Shown in pieces: positions 14,840 to 22,617 of a stretch of 64,000 nucleotides of DNA. How positions within the stretch are numbered: position 1 is the first letter of the stretch; each line of letters opens with the position of its first letter. The stretch covers positions 1,054,001 through 1,118,000 of the forward strand of contig NZ_CP016793.1 of NCBI RefSeq assembly GCF_001701025.1. The letters run 5' to 3'. Under the pieces are notes generated by a model. It searched no databases. It was not told the DNA's origin and saw only the letters and a list, made by a program, of their open reading frames with translations. The DNA comes from Lentzea guizhouensis. GTDB lineage: Bacteria > Actinomycetota > Actinomycetes > Mycobacteriales > Pseudonocardiaceae. A program made the position numbers and the translations under genes.

Positions 14840-16339
14840 ATGCTGACCCGCGTGCTGCTGACCCTGGTCAAGGCAGGAGTGATCCGGCCGCTGGGCCCGC
14901 GCGGGCTCGCCGCGACCGCGTCCGGGTACCTGCACTGGAACATCACGCTCGCGTGGGGGTACCAGACCGGAGCGGGCCGCCACCCCGAGCGGGCGGCGAT
15001 CATCGACGACGACGGGGTGCTCACCTACGCCGAGGTGGACGAGCGCACCAGCCGGCTCGCGCACGCCTTCCGCGCCGGGGAACGCATCGGGCTGCTCTGC
15101 CGCAACCACCGCGGGTTCATCGAGACGCTCACCGCGTGCACGAAGATCGGCGCCGACGCCGTCCTGCTCAACACCGGACTCAGCCAGGGCCAGCTCGCCC
15201 AGGTCGCGCAGGACCAGGAGATCGACAGGTTCGTCGCCGACCGCGAGTTCGCCGACCTGCTGCCGGACCGGCCCGTGATCTTCACCGACGGGCTCGAGTC
15301 GCTGGTGCTCAACGGGCCGGACAAGCCGCTCCCCCGCCGTCCCCCGCGCGGCCGGCTGATCATCCTCACCTCCGGCACCACCGGCACTCCCAAGGGCGCC
15401 AGGCGACCGGAACCCGCGAGCCTCGCCCCCGCCGCCGCGCTGCTGTCGCGGATCCCGCTCAAGCACGGCGACGTCATCTCGATCACCTCACCGCTGTTCC
15501 ACGCCTGGGGCCTCGCCGCGTTCCAGCTCGGGCTGGTCCTCGGCGCCACCCTCGTGCTGCGCCGCCGGTTCGACCCCGAGCAGGCACTGCGCGACGCCGA
15601 GCAGTGCACCGCGATGTTCGTCGTTCCCGTGATGCTGCAACGGATGCTGGAGACCCCGCTGCGGCCGAAGCTGCGGATCATCGCCTCCAGCGGCTCCTCG
15701 CTGCCGCCGAAGGTCGCCACCCGCACGCTGGAGGAGTTCGGTCCCGTGCTCTACAACCTCTACGGCTCAACGGAAGTGAGCTGGGCGAGCATCGCGACGC
15801 CGGAGGAGATGATCCAGGACCCCGGCACCGCGGGCACACCACCGCTCGGCACCCGGCTGGCCATTGTGGACGACGCCGGCAAGCCGGTGGCACCCGGCGA
15901 GACCGGCCGGATCTTCGTGGGCAACGAGATGCTGTTCGACGGCTACACCAACGGCACCAGCAAGGAGTCGTTGGACGGCCTGATGGCGACCGGCGACCTC
16001 GGCTACCTCCGCAACGGCCTGCTGTTCGTGGCCGGCCGCGACGACGAGATGATCGTCTCCGGCGGCGAGAACGTCTACCCGCGCGAGGTCGAGGACCTGC
16101 TCTCCCAACTGGACGGCGTCACCGAGGTCGCGGTGCTCGGCGTCGAGGACGAGCAGTTCGGCCAGCGCCTCGTCGCGTACATGGTGGGCGACGAATCCCT
16201 GACCGCCGACCAGGTGCGCGACCACGTGAAGGCGAACCTGGCCCGGTTCTCCGTTCCGCGCGATGTTTTCTTCGTCAACGAGCTGCCCCGCAACGCGGCC
16301 GGAAAAGTGCTCAAACGGCAACTGCGCGAAAACGGTTAG
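14840..16339 (+). CDS. AMP-dependent acyl-CoA synthetase / fatty-acid-CoA ligase
   Basis: The 499-residue enzyme belongs to the ANL superfamily and should activate a carboxylic acid with ATP and load it onto CoA. Visible motifs are the P-loop-like LTSGTTGTPKGA, the substrate-region SPLFHAWGLAAFQLG, LYGSTEVSW (A5), the hinge ATGDLGYLRNGLLFVAGRDD (A7-A8) and the catalytic Lys in NAAGKVLKRQL (A10). All are intact. The N-terminus begins with a hydrophobic TRVLLTLVKAGVIRPLGP stretch, found in mycobacterial-type FadD paralogues. Start ATG 14840 is preferred over 14831, which offers no better ribosome binding site. The operator-like palindrome upstream suggests repression by a TetR protein. Confidence 0.88.
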   Translation: MLTRVLLTLVKAGVIRPLGPRGLAATASGYLHWNITLAWGYQTGAGRHPERAAIIDDDGVLTYAEVDERTSRLAHAFRAGERIGLLCRNHRGFIETLTACTKIGADAVLLNTGLSQGQLAQVAQDQEIDRFVADREFADLLPDRPVIFTDGLESLVLNGPDKPLPRRPPRGRLIILTSGTTGTPKGARRPEPASLAPAAALLSRIPLKHGDVISITSPLFHAWGLAAFQLGLVLGATLVLRRRFDPEQALRDAEQCTAMFVVPVMLQRMLETPLRPKLRIIASSGSSLPPKVATRTLEEFGPVLYNLYGSTEVSWASIATPEEMIQDPGTAGTPPLGTRLAIVDDAGKPVAPGETGRIFVGNEMLFDGYTNGTSKESLDGLMATGDLGYLRNGLLFVAGRDDEMIVSGGENVYPREVEDLLSQLDGVTEVAVLGVEDEQFGQRLVAYMVGDESLTADQVRDHVKANLARFSVPRDVFFVNELPRNAAGKVLKRQLRENG

Positions 16340-16371
16340 GCTCGGCCCCCGGAAGAGGGGGCTAGAGATCA

Positions 16372-17682
16372 ATGACGGTTCCCGGCCGGACCGCCGACCC
16401 GCGGTCCAACGCTGTGCACAACCTGCGCGAGGCCCGCATCGCGCTCGACGAGGGCAGGCCGGGCGAGGCACTGGAGTTCGCGGAGAAGGCCGTCGCCGCG
16501 TTCGCCTGGCTGGACGACGTCGAAGGGGTCGCGGAGGGCGTGCTCGCCCAGTCCGTGGCGCTGGGCAAGCGCGGTCTGTGGCCCAGCGCGCTCGACACCA
16601 TCGACCGGGTGCAGGAGATCGCGGCGGCGAACCGCCACATCGGACTGCAGGCGCGGTGCAGCTTCTCCCGTGCCGTGGTGGAGCTGCGACTCGACTCGCG
16701 GGAACGCAGCTTCAACTCGTTCGCCCGCGCGCTGGGCCTGGCCGAGCTCACCGGCGACAACGAGCTGATCGGCTCGGTGCTGTTCGAGCAGGCGCGGGTG
16801 ATGCGCGTGCAGTACCACGAGCACTGCATGATCCGCACCGAGGAGAGCCGCTGCAGCCTCGACGGCGAACCGTGCGTGCGCAAGCTCCGGCGCGCGGAAG
16901 CCTTGTGCGCCCAGGTGCGCGACCGCTGGAAGCAGGTCGGCGACCCGGTGCGGATGGCGATGGTCAACGTCCTGCTGACACACGTGCGCATCGATCTGGG
17001 CGAACTTGACCGCGCGCACCGCAGCTGGCAGCGCGCTGACCAGTTGCTTGCCGGAAGGAACCGCCCGGTGGCGCGGGCGGAGGCGTTGATGGCGCGGGCC
17101 AGGCTGAGCGGGGCACGGGGCCGCCACCCGGAGCAGATCACCCAGTTGACGCAGGCCGCCGAACTGGCCATGAGCTGTCTCGCCCGCGAGGTCGCGGTGC
17201 ACGCGCACCAGCAGCTGAGCGAGGCGTGGGAGCGGACGGGCGACTTCGAACGGGCGCTGCGGCACGCGCGGCTGCAGCTGGAGCAGTACCGGCTGTGGGA
17301 GCTGCAGGAAGGCCGCGACCTGTTGCGGATGCGCGAGCACGACCTGTCGTCACGGCTCGTGGAACAGTTGGCGCACAGGCGTTTCGAGCCCAAGCGCGAG
17401 GACGCGGTGGTGCGCGTGCCGCACACCGGGGAGCTGCGGGAGACCGGTACCGCCGAGCACACGAACACCCGGATCGCCAGGGCGTTGCGGGCCGGGCTGA
17501 CCAAGCGCGGCATCGAGGTGCTGCGGCTCGTGGCGGCGGGAGCGAGCACCGCGATGATCGCCGAGTCGCTCGGGCTGTCACCGAAAACCGTGCAGAACCA
17601 CCTGCAGCGGATCTACTCGACACTTGACGTCAACGGCCGCTCCGGCGCGGTCGTGTGGTGGATGAGCTTGACCGACTCGTAG
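16372..17682 (+). CDS. TPR-containing LuxR-type transcriptional regulator
   Basis: The 436-residue protein has five to six TPR-like helical hairpins (about 15-330) and a C-terminal LuxR/GerE helix-turn-helix (about 365-430). The latter reads LTKRGIEVLRLVAAGAST, AESLGLSPKTVQNHLQRIYS and the ending RSGAVVWWMS. It lacks the NTPase domain of LAL regulators. The TPR part may sense a peptide or protein partner; the LuxR part should bind DNA. A Cys-rich loop in the middle (HEHCMIRTEESRCSLDGEPC) could bind metal. GGAAGAGGGGG precedes the ATG, 32 bp after the acyl-CoA synthetase stop, so the two genes are likely cotranscribed. Confidence 0.85.
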   Translation: MTVPGRTADPRSNAVHNLREARIALDEGRPGEALEFAEKAVAAFAWLDDVEGVAEGVLAQSVALGKRGLWPSALDTIDRVQEIAAANRHIGLQARCSFSRAVVELRLDSRERSFNSFARALGLAELTGDNELIGSVLFEQARVMRVQYHEHCMIRTEESRCSLDGEPCVRKLRRAEALCAQVRDRWKQVGDPVRMAMVNVLLTHVRIDLGELDRAHRSWQRADQLLAGRNRPVARAEALMARARLSGARGRHPEQITQLTQAAELAMSCLAREVAVHAHQQLSEAWERTGDFERALRHARLQLEQYRLWELQEGRDLLRMREHDLSSRLVEQLAHRRFEPKREDAVVRVPHTGELRETGTAEHTNTRIARALRAGLTKRGIEVLRLVAAGASTAMIAESLGLSPKTVQNHLQRIYSTLDVNGRSGAVVWWMSLTDS

Positions 17683-17690
17683 GCATCCAT

Positions 17691-17706
17691 TGTCAATCAA
17701 TTGACA
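17691..17706. promoter_or_regulatory. Palindrome after the TPR-LuxR gene
   Basis: TGTCAAT-CA-ATTGACA is a perfect 7-bp inverted repeat just after the stop at 17682. It lies in a 225-bp region between converging genes (TPR-LuxR and XRE), so a regulator site or weak terminator are both possible. The remainder of this intergenic stretch shows nothing recognisable. Confidence 0.4.
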
Positions 17707-17907
17707 GATGATCCGTCCGGCGTGTGCCTCGATCGCCCGTTCGGCCGCTTGTCGTTGACGGGGTGGTTGTGGATTTCGGGTGATTTACCCACGTCGCCGT
17801 GTCTGAATTAGGTGATGTGACGGGTAACTGGTCTGTGTCATGCTCCGTTAACAAGGTGTCCAGAACGCGGGTGAGGGGCGGTCATGACCGGGCAATGCGG
17901 CCCGCGC

Positions 17908-19155
17908 TCAGTGCTTGCGGAGCGCGATGCGGGCCACGTCGCGCCACAGGAGCGGGTCGACGCCCTCGGGGTTGATGTGCTCCAGCAGCGCGGCCAGCGC
18001 CGTGCGCGCGCCCGTGCCGCCCTCCTGGTCGACCTCGTCGGCGGCGCGCACGAGCAGGAGGTGGCACCGCAGCTGCTGTTCGGCGTCGAGCCGGCCGGTC
18101 GCGAGCGCCTCCTCGGCGAGCACGCGCGCCCTGTCCACCTCGCCGTCGCGCAACGCGAGCTCGGCACGCAACGCCCTGGCGTGCGCGAGCAGCCCGTCCG
18201 GCCGGCGCATCGCGGCGACCGCCGTCTCCACGGCGTCCAGCAGGGCGACGACGTCGTCGAGGTTCGCACCGGGCGTGCGCAACCCGATGGACGCGCCGGC
18301 GAGCCGCACCCGGCACCGGTACTCGGGATCCCCGTCGAAGTCGTCGAGCAGCGCGACGGCCTCGCGGATGCAGTGCGCGGCCTCGGTCCGGTCGCCCAGC
18401 CGGTCGGCCACCTTGGCGCGCACCCACCACGTCGAGATGGCGAGCCGGTCGCGGCCGAGTTCGGGCAGCCGCGCGGAGAGCTGGTCCACGACCTGTTCGG
18501 CGTCGGCGAGACGGCCGGCGGCGGACAGCTCGGCGCACAACGCGATCAGCGCGCGGGTGTTGACCCGGCGCACCCGGTCGCCGTCACCACCGGCCAGCTC
18601 GACGGCCTCGGTCGCCGCCCGCACGGATTCGGCCGTCCGGCCGAGGCGCCGCAACGCCGCGGCGCGCAGGATCTCCACCAACGCGTCCACCGCCGGACCT
18701 GGAGACCACGACTTGCGCAGCTTCGCCGCCGCCAGCAGCAGACCCTCGCGGTCGCGCTGCCTGGCCAGCATCACGAGCCTGGTCCAGCGCACGCACCAGC
18801 CGAACATCTCCTCGTCCGACCGCTTTCCCAGCGCCTCCAGCAGGTCGACGGCCGTCACCAGGTCCCCGTCGTGGTAGGCGAGCAGCGCCTCGCACCACGC
18901 CAGCGCCTCGTCCTGCATCGCGGTGCGGTCCTCGTCGACCATCAGCTCGGTGGGGTCGACGCCGAGCACCTCGGCGAGCCTGCGCACGACAGCGGGCGAG
19001 GGCACCCGTTCGCCGGACTCCAGTCTCGACACGTAGCTCATGGAGACGCCGGGGCACGCGAGGTCCTTTTGGGACAAACCGCGCTGCAGCCGGACCGCCC
19101 GCAGGCGCGCGCCGAACCTCGTCAACGACTTCCTGCCCTCATCCACGGCCGCCAC
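17908..19155 (-). CDS. XRE-family regulator with TPR sensor domain (RRNPP-like)
   Basis: The 415-residue protein has an N-terminal XRE/Cro helix-turn-helix (about 14-70): LRAVRLQRGLSQKDLA, GVSMSYVSRLESGERVPS and VRRLAEVLGVDP. A long all-helical region follows (about 80-410) with TPR-like pairs such as AAALRRLGRTAESVRAATEA and AKVADRLGDRTEAAHCIREA. XRE-plus-TPR is the architecture of peptide-sensing RRNPP regulators. The divergent gene 21 bp away encodes a tiny exported peptide. GTG 19155 is used; GTG 19146 (MDEGRKS) is equally plausible. The spacer is too short for two separate promoters, so each promoter must overlap the other gene and the two are probably co-regulated. Confidence 0.85.
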   Translation of the reverse strand: MAAVDEGRKSLTRFGARLRAVRLQRGLSQKDLACPGVSMSYVSRLESGERVPSPAVVRRLAEVLGVDPTELMVDEDRTAMQDEALAWCEALLAYHDGDLVTAVDLLEALGKRSDEEMFGWCVRWTRLVMLARQRDREGLLLAAAKLRKSWSPGPAVDALVEILRAAALRRLGRTAESVRAATEAVELAGGDGDRVRRVNTRALIALCAELSAAGRLADAEQVVDQLSARLPELGRDRLAISTWWVRAKVADRLGDRTEAAHCIREAVALLDDFDGDPEYRCRVRLAGASIGLRTPGANLDDVVALLDAVETAVAAMRRPDGLLAHARALRAELALRDGEVDRARVLAEEALATGRLDAEQQLRCHLLLVRAADEVDQEGGTGARTALAALLEHINPEGVDPLLWRDVARIALRKH

Positions 19156-19176
19156 CTATCGGAACGGAGCACCTCA

Positions 19177-19308
19177 ATGAAGTTGAACACTATCGCTCGA
19201 ACCATCGCCGCCGTGATGCTCAGTTTGGGCGCCATCGCGGCGGTGAGCGCGACGGCGGCGGCCGACCCGGCCGAGCAGTTCACGCCGCCGTACAGCGTCA
19301 CGCGCTGA
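19177..19308 (+). CDS. 43-residue exported peptide, candidate signal for the XRE-TPR regulator
   Basis: From ATG 19177 (GGAG about 10 nt upstream) the product begins MKLNTIARTIAAVMLSLG. It has a positively charged start, a hydrophobic core and an Ala-rich SATAAA cleavage site, leaving a mature peptide of about 14 residues, DPAEQFTPPYSVTR. The gene is divergent from the XRE-TPR gene and is followed by a strong hairpin at 19327-19365, so it appears to be a stand-alone transcript. The layout resembles peptide pheromone precursors of RRNPP systems. An alternative is a short cell-wall-associated peptide of other function. Confidence 0.7.
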   Translation: MKLNTIARTIAAVMLSLGAIAAVSATAAADPAEQFTPPYSVTR

Positions 19309-19326
19309 CGCTCGCACCGGTCCGTT

Positions 19327-19365
19327 CCGGCCGGTCCTGCCTCCCTCGCACGCAGGACCGGCCGG
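19327..19365 (+). terminator. Hairpin terminator after the exported-peptide gene
   Basis: CCGGCCGGTCCTGC and GCAGGACCGGCCGG form a perfect 14-bp stem with an 11-nt loop, 18 bp after the peptide stop. There is no T-run, as is common in high-GC actinomycetes. Confidence 0.7.
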
Positions 19366-19429
19366 CCCCGGACACACCAATTGACACACCTGGCCACACC
19401 ACCGGGTGGCGGTGGTGCACAGTTGTGGG

Positions 19430-19918
19430 GTGACTCTGCAACTGCGCGCGCCACGTCACCAGGTCAGCCCGAAGTCCGTCCTGCTGTGGACGATGCAGGC
19501 CGCCGTGTTCTGGCTGGTGCTGTTCATCCCGCAGCTCGTCGTGTTCCTGCTGGTGGACTCCCCGCCCACGTGGGAGCTGGCACTGCTGGTCGCGACCGGC
19601 GTCGTCGGCGTCGTGCACACCGCGGTCGAACCGAGCTGGCGCTACCGCGTGCACCGCTGGGAGACGACCTCGGACGCGGTCTACACGCTGTCGGGCTGGC
19701 TGAACCAGGAGTGGCGGGTCGCCCCGGTCTCGCGCATCCAGACCGTCGACACCAAGCGCGGACCGTTCCAGCAGCTGCTCGGCCTGGCCACGGTGACCGT
19801 CACGACGGCGTCCGCGGCGGGTCCGGTGGAGATCGAGGGCCTGGACCACGAGACCGCGCGCCGGCTCGTGGAGGAGCTCACCACGACCACGCAGGCCACC
19901 CCGGGTGATGCCACGTGA
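19430..19918 (+). CDS. Bacterial PH-domain membrane protein (YdbS-like)
   Basis: This product of about 162 residues has two adjacent membrane helices (AAVFWLVLFIPQLVVFLLV and ELALLVATGVVGVVHT) followed by a bPH2/DUF304 beta-domain with YRVHRWETTSDAVYTLSGWL and VSRIQTVDTKRGPFQQLLGL. The last contains the family-typical IQTVDxxRGPxQ pattern. It overlaps the next gene, a larger three-domain bPH2 protein, by 4 nt, as in ydbS-ydbT pairs. The role is membrane-associated and poorly known; in Bacillus the pair affects resistance to antimicrobial peptides. GTG 19430 is chosen; an in-frame GTG at 19406 would add 8 residues, and neither has a clear ribosome binding site. Confidence 0.8.
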   Translation: MTLQLRAPRHQVSPKSVLLWTMQAAVFWLVLFIPQLVVFLLVDSPPTWELALLVATGVVGVVHTAVEPSWRYRVHRWETTSDAVYTLSGWLNQEWRVAPVSRIQTVDTKRGPFQQLLGLATVTVTTASAAGPVEIEGLDHETARRLVEELTTTTQATPGDAT

Positions 19919-21435
19919 CCACGCCGGCGAACCTGCCCGCCGACCTGCCCCCGGCACCGGAGCTCACCGAGCCGCTCGCGCAGTGGCACCGGCTGCACGT
20001 GCGGATGCTCATCGTGCGGCCGCTCAACGAGAGCATCGCGATGCTGGTGCCGATCTTCGTGCTGCTCTTCACCGGTGACGGCGAGAAGTGGCGGCTCATC
20101 GCGAGCGGCGCGACGGTCGGCGCGATCCTCGTGTTCAGCTTCCTGCTCTGGCGCACCACGAAGTACCGCATCACCGACGACCAGGTGGAGCTGCACACCG
20201 GTCTGCTGACCCGCAAACAGCTCTCCGTGCCCCGCGATCGCATCAGGACGGTCGACCTCACCTCCAAGCCCGGCCACCGGGTGTTCGGGCTGTCGGCGGT
20301 GCGGATCGGCACCGGGCAGCAGGACGTGCCCGGCACCGACGGGCTGACGCTCGACGCGGTGACGTCGGAGGAGGCCGAACGGCTGCGCGTGCTGTTGCTG
20401 CAGAAGACCGTCCAGCCGCAGTGGACCGGCGGCGAGGCGGTGGAAGCGGCACCGCCCGCGCCGTCCGAGATGATCTCGCAGCTCGACCTGAAGTGGCTGA
20501 AGTTCGCGCCGCTGTCGTTGTCGGGGCTGGTCGCGATCGGCGCGGTGTTCGGCGTGCTGTCGAACTACGCCGACGACCTCGGTCTCGACGTCGTGCACGA
20601 CCTGTGGGGCTGGCTGTTCGACCACCCGAGCTTCTCGCTCATCGGCGGGTTCGTGGTGGCGCTGGTGGTGCTGGGGCTCGTGCTCTCGGTGCCGCTGTAC
20701 GTCCTGCAGTTCTGGAACTACCGGCTGACTCGTGAGCCGGACGGGACCCTGCGCGTGCAACGGGGTCTGCTCACCACCCGGTCGGTGTCGGTCGAGGAAC
20801 AACGGCTGCGCGGCGTCGACATCCAGGAACCGCTGCTGGTGCGCGCGGGCAAGGGCGCGAAAGCCGTTGCGGTGACGACGGGTCTGGGTTCGAAGGGCGA
20901 GAGCAACCTGCTGCTGCCGCCCGCACCGCTCGCGGTCGCGCACCAGGTGTCGCGCGACGTGCTGCGGGTCGAGGACGACCCGACGACGCGGAAGCTGCGC
21001 AGGCACCCGTTCGCCGCGTTGCGCCGCAGCCTGTTCCGCCACATCGTGCCGTGGGTCGTGATCGCGGTCGCGCTGGCGATCTGGGCGCCGTCGTGGGCGT
21101 GGCCGATCCCCGCCTTGATCCTGCCGTTCTCCGCCTTGGTCGGCTGGGACAACTACCGCTCGCTCGGCAACGCGCTCGACCCGCGCTATCTGGTGACCCG
21201 CAACGGTTCCCTGGTGCGCAGCACGGTCGCCCTGCAGCGCACCGGCATCATCGGCTGGCGCATCCAGCGGTCGTTCTTCCAGCGCCGCAGCGGTCTGCTG
21301 ACCGTCGGCGCGACGACGGCCGCCGGTGCGGGCATCTACCGCGTGACCGACGTCGGCGAGTCCGAGGGGCTGGCGCTGGCCGACGAGGCCGTGCCGGACC
21401 TGCTGCGGCCGTTCCTGGTCACCGACGGCGGATGA
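19915..21435 (+). CDS. Bacterial PH-domain membrane protein (YdbT-like)
   Basis: The 506-residue protein contains three bPH2/DUF304 units separated by pairs of membrane helices. These helices are near 40-75, near 195-265 (LSGLVAIGAVFGVL; GGFVVALVVLGLVL) and near 375-410 (IVPWVVIAVALAIWAP; IPALILPFSALVGW). Each unit shows the YRITDDQVELHTGLLTRKQ-like start and the RIRTVDLTSKPGHRVFGL-like core. The GTG start sits in the GTGA overlap with the preceding gene, so translation is coupled. The two probably form a membrane complex, by comparison with ydbS-ydbT. Ligand and function are unknown. Confidence 0.85.
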   Translation: MTTPANLPADLPPAPELTEPLAQWHRLHVRMLIVRPLNESIAMLVPIFVLLFTGDGEKWRLIASGATVGAILVFSFLLWRTTKYRITDDQVELHTGLLTRKQLSVPRDRIRTVDLTSKPGHRVFGLSAVRIGTGQQDVPGTDGLTLDAVTSEEAERLRVLLLQKTVQPQWTGGEAVEAAPPAPSEMISQLDLKWLKFAPLSLSGLVAIGAVFGVLSNYADDLGLDVVHDLWGWLFDHPSFSLIGGFVVALVVLGLVLSVPLYVLQFWNYRLTREPDGTLRVQRGLLTTRSVSVEEQRLRGVDIQEPLLVRAGKGAKAVAVTTGLGSKGESNLLLPPAPLAVAHQVSRDVLRVEDDPTTRKLRRHPFAALRRSLFRHIVPWVVIAVALAIWAPSWAWPIPALILPFSALVGWDNYRSLGNALDPRYLVTRNGSLVRSTVALQRTGIIGWRIQRSFFQRRSGLLTVGATTAAGAGIYRVTDVGESEGLALADEAVPDLLRPFLVTDGG

Positions 21436-21445
21436 CCGCCGAGTC

Positions 21446-21560
21446 CCCGGCACCCTCGAGGTCGTGGTGCGGGGCTGGCCGGTGCAGCTGCCGACCGGGC
21501 ACAGCAGGGTCGTGCTGACCGGGTTGTTGTTGCGCGCCAAGGAGATCGTGCCCGCACTTC
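21446..21560 (+). pseudogene. Fragment of a SARP/BTAD-type regulator N-terminus
   Basis: One plus-strand frame reads GTLEVVVRGWPVQLPTGHSR followed by VVLTGLLLRAKEIVPALR. This is the strand-helix pattern of the N-terminal winged helix of SARP regulators (LEV..DGRPV.LP.G..R.VLA.LLLRAN.VV). The rest of such a regulator is absent, and the sequence runs into the 3' end of the convergent GlxA-type gene. It is likely a decayed end of a lost antibiotic-type regulator gene. Confidence 0.45.
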
Positions 21561-21610
21561 GTCGGCGGGGCGGCCGAGATCACGACCGTCGTGGCTGTGC
21601 GCGACCGGCT

Positions 21611-22546
21611 TCAGGCCGTGCGGAACGTCTGGCGGTAGGCGCTCGGCGACACCCCGATCGACGCCGCGAGCTGTTGCCGCAGCGCCGCCCCGGTGCCGAA
21701 CCCGGCGTGCGCGGCGACCTGGTCGACCGGCAGGTCGGTGGACTCCAGCAGGTGCCTGGCCCGGTCGACGCGCTGCTGGGTCAGCCACTGGCCGGGTGAC
21801 ATGCCGGTCTCCGCGCGGAACCGGCGGGTGAACGTGCGCACGCTCATCCGCGCCTGCCCGGCCATCGCGGCGAGGTCGAGCGGTTCTTGGAGCCGTTCCA
21901 AGGCCCACTCGCGGGCCAGTGCGGTGGAGGTGTCCGGGTAGCTCGGCACCGGGCGGTCGACGAACTGGGACTGGCCGCCCTGCCGCCACGCCGGGACGAC
22001 GCAGTAGCGGGCGACCCAGTTCGCCACCTCGCTGCCGTGGTCGGACCTGATGACGTGCAGGCACAGGTCGATGCCCGCGGCGACCCCCGCCGAGGTCAGC
22101 ACGTCGCCGTCGTCGACGAACAGCACGTCCGGGTTGAGCCGCACCTCCGGGTAGAGCGCGCGGAACTGGTCGGTGGTGCGCCAGTGCGTGGTCGCGGGCC
22201 TGCCGTCGAGCAGGCCCGCGGCGGCGAGCACGAACGCGCCGGTGCAGATCGACATGATCCTCCGCGCCCCGGTCGTGGTCAGCGCCTCCTGGACGGCGGG
22301 TTCGAGCCAGCCCTCCCGTGCGGGCTGGTAGTGCGTGCCGGGAACGAGCACGGTGTCCGCGTCACGCAGCACCTCCAGGCCGTGCTCGGGCGCGATGGTG
22401 AAGCCGCCGCTGGTGGGGATCGGGCGGCGGTCCGGCGAGCAGACGACCACCTCGTAGCGGTCCGCGAGCCGGGCGAACATGTGCGTCGAGGTGCCGATGT
22501 CGAACGCCACCGACTGCTCCAGCGCGAGGACGGCGATCCGGTGCAT
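21611..22546 (-). CDS. GlxA-family transcriptional regulator (DJ-1/PfpI + AraC HTH)
   Basis: The 311-residue protein pairs an N-terminal class I glutamine amidotransferase-like domain (about 1-170), with the nucleophile-elbow Cys in MSICTGAFVLAAAGLLDGRP, to a C-terminal AraC DNA-binding domain (about 215-311). The AraC part holds GQARMSVRTFTRRFRAETG and AAHAGFGTGAALRQQLAASI. Enzymatic activity is usually absent in this class; the first domain senses a ligand. It diverges from an MFS transporter gene across a short spacer holding an inverted repeat that overlaps its start codon, so it probably controls that transporter. Confidence 0.88.
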   Translation of the reverse strand: MHRIAVLALEQSVAFDIGTSTHMFARLADRYEVVVCSPDRRPIPTSGGFTIAPEHGLEVLRDADTVLVPGTHYQPAREGWLEPAVQEALTTTGARRIMSICTGAFVLAAAGLLDGRPATTHWRTTDQFRALYPEVRLNPDVLFVDDGDVLTSAGVAAGIDLCLHVIRSDHGSEVANWVARYCVVPAWRQGGQSQFVDRPVPSYPDTSTALAREWALERLQEPLDLAAMAGQARMSVRTFTRRFRAETGMSPGQWLTQQRVDRARHLLESTDLPVDQVAAHAGFGTGAALRQQLAASIGVSPSAYRQTFRTA

Positions 22547-22580
22547 GGCCCGATTCTTTCACATGTTGGCCATCGGGCCA
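22546..22580. promoter_or_regulatory. Inverted repeat between the GlxA-type regulator and MFS gene
   Basis: TGGCCCGAT-N17-ATCGGGCCA has perfect 9-bp arms and overlaps the regulator start codon. AraC-type proteins more often use direct repeats, so the binder could also be another regulator. Confidence 0.6.
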
Positions 22581-22617
22581 CTGGTCGGCTGCTCGGTGAT
22601 CACCGAACCTTGTCCGC

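Noticed and set aside
19681..21540. Minus-strand open frame of 619 codons
   Set aside because: It is antisense to the two bacterial-PH genes, which show coupled starts and clear membrane topology.
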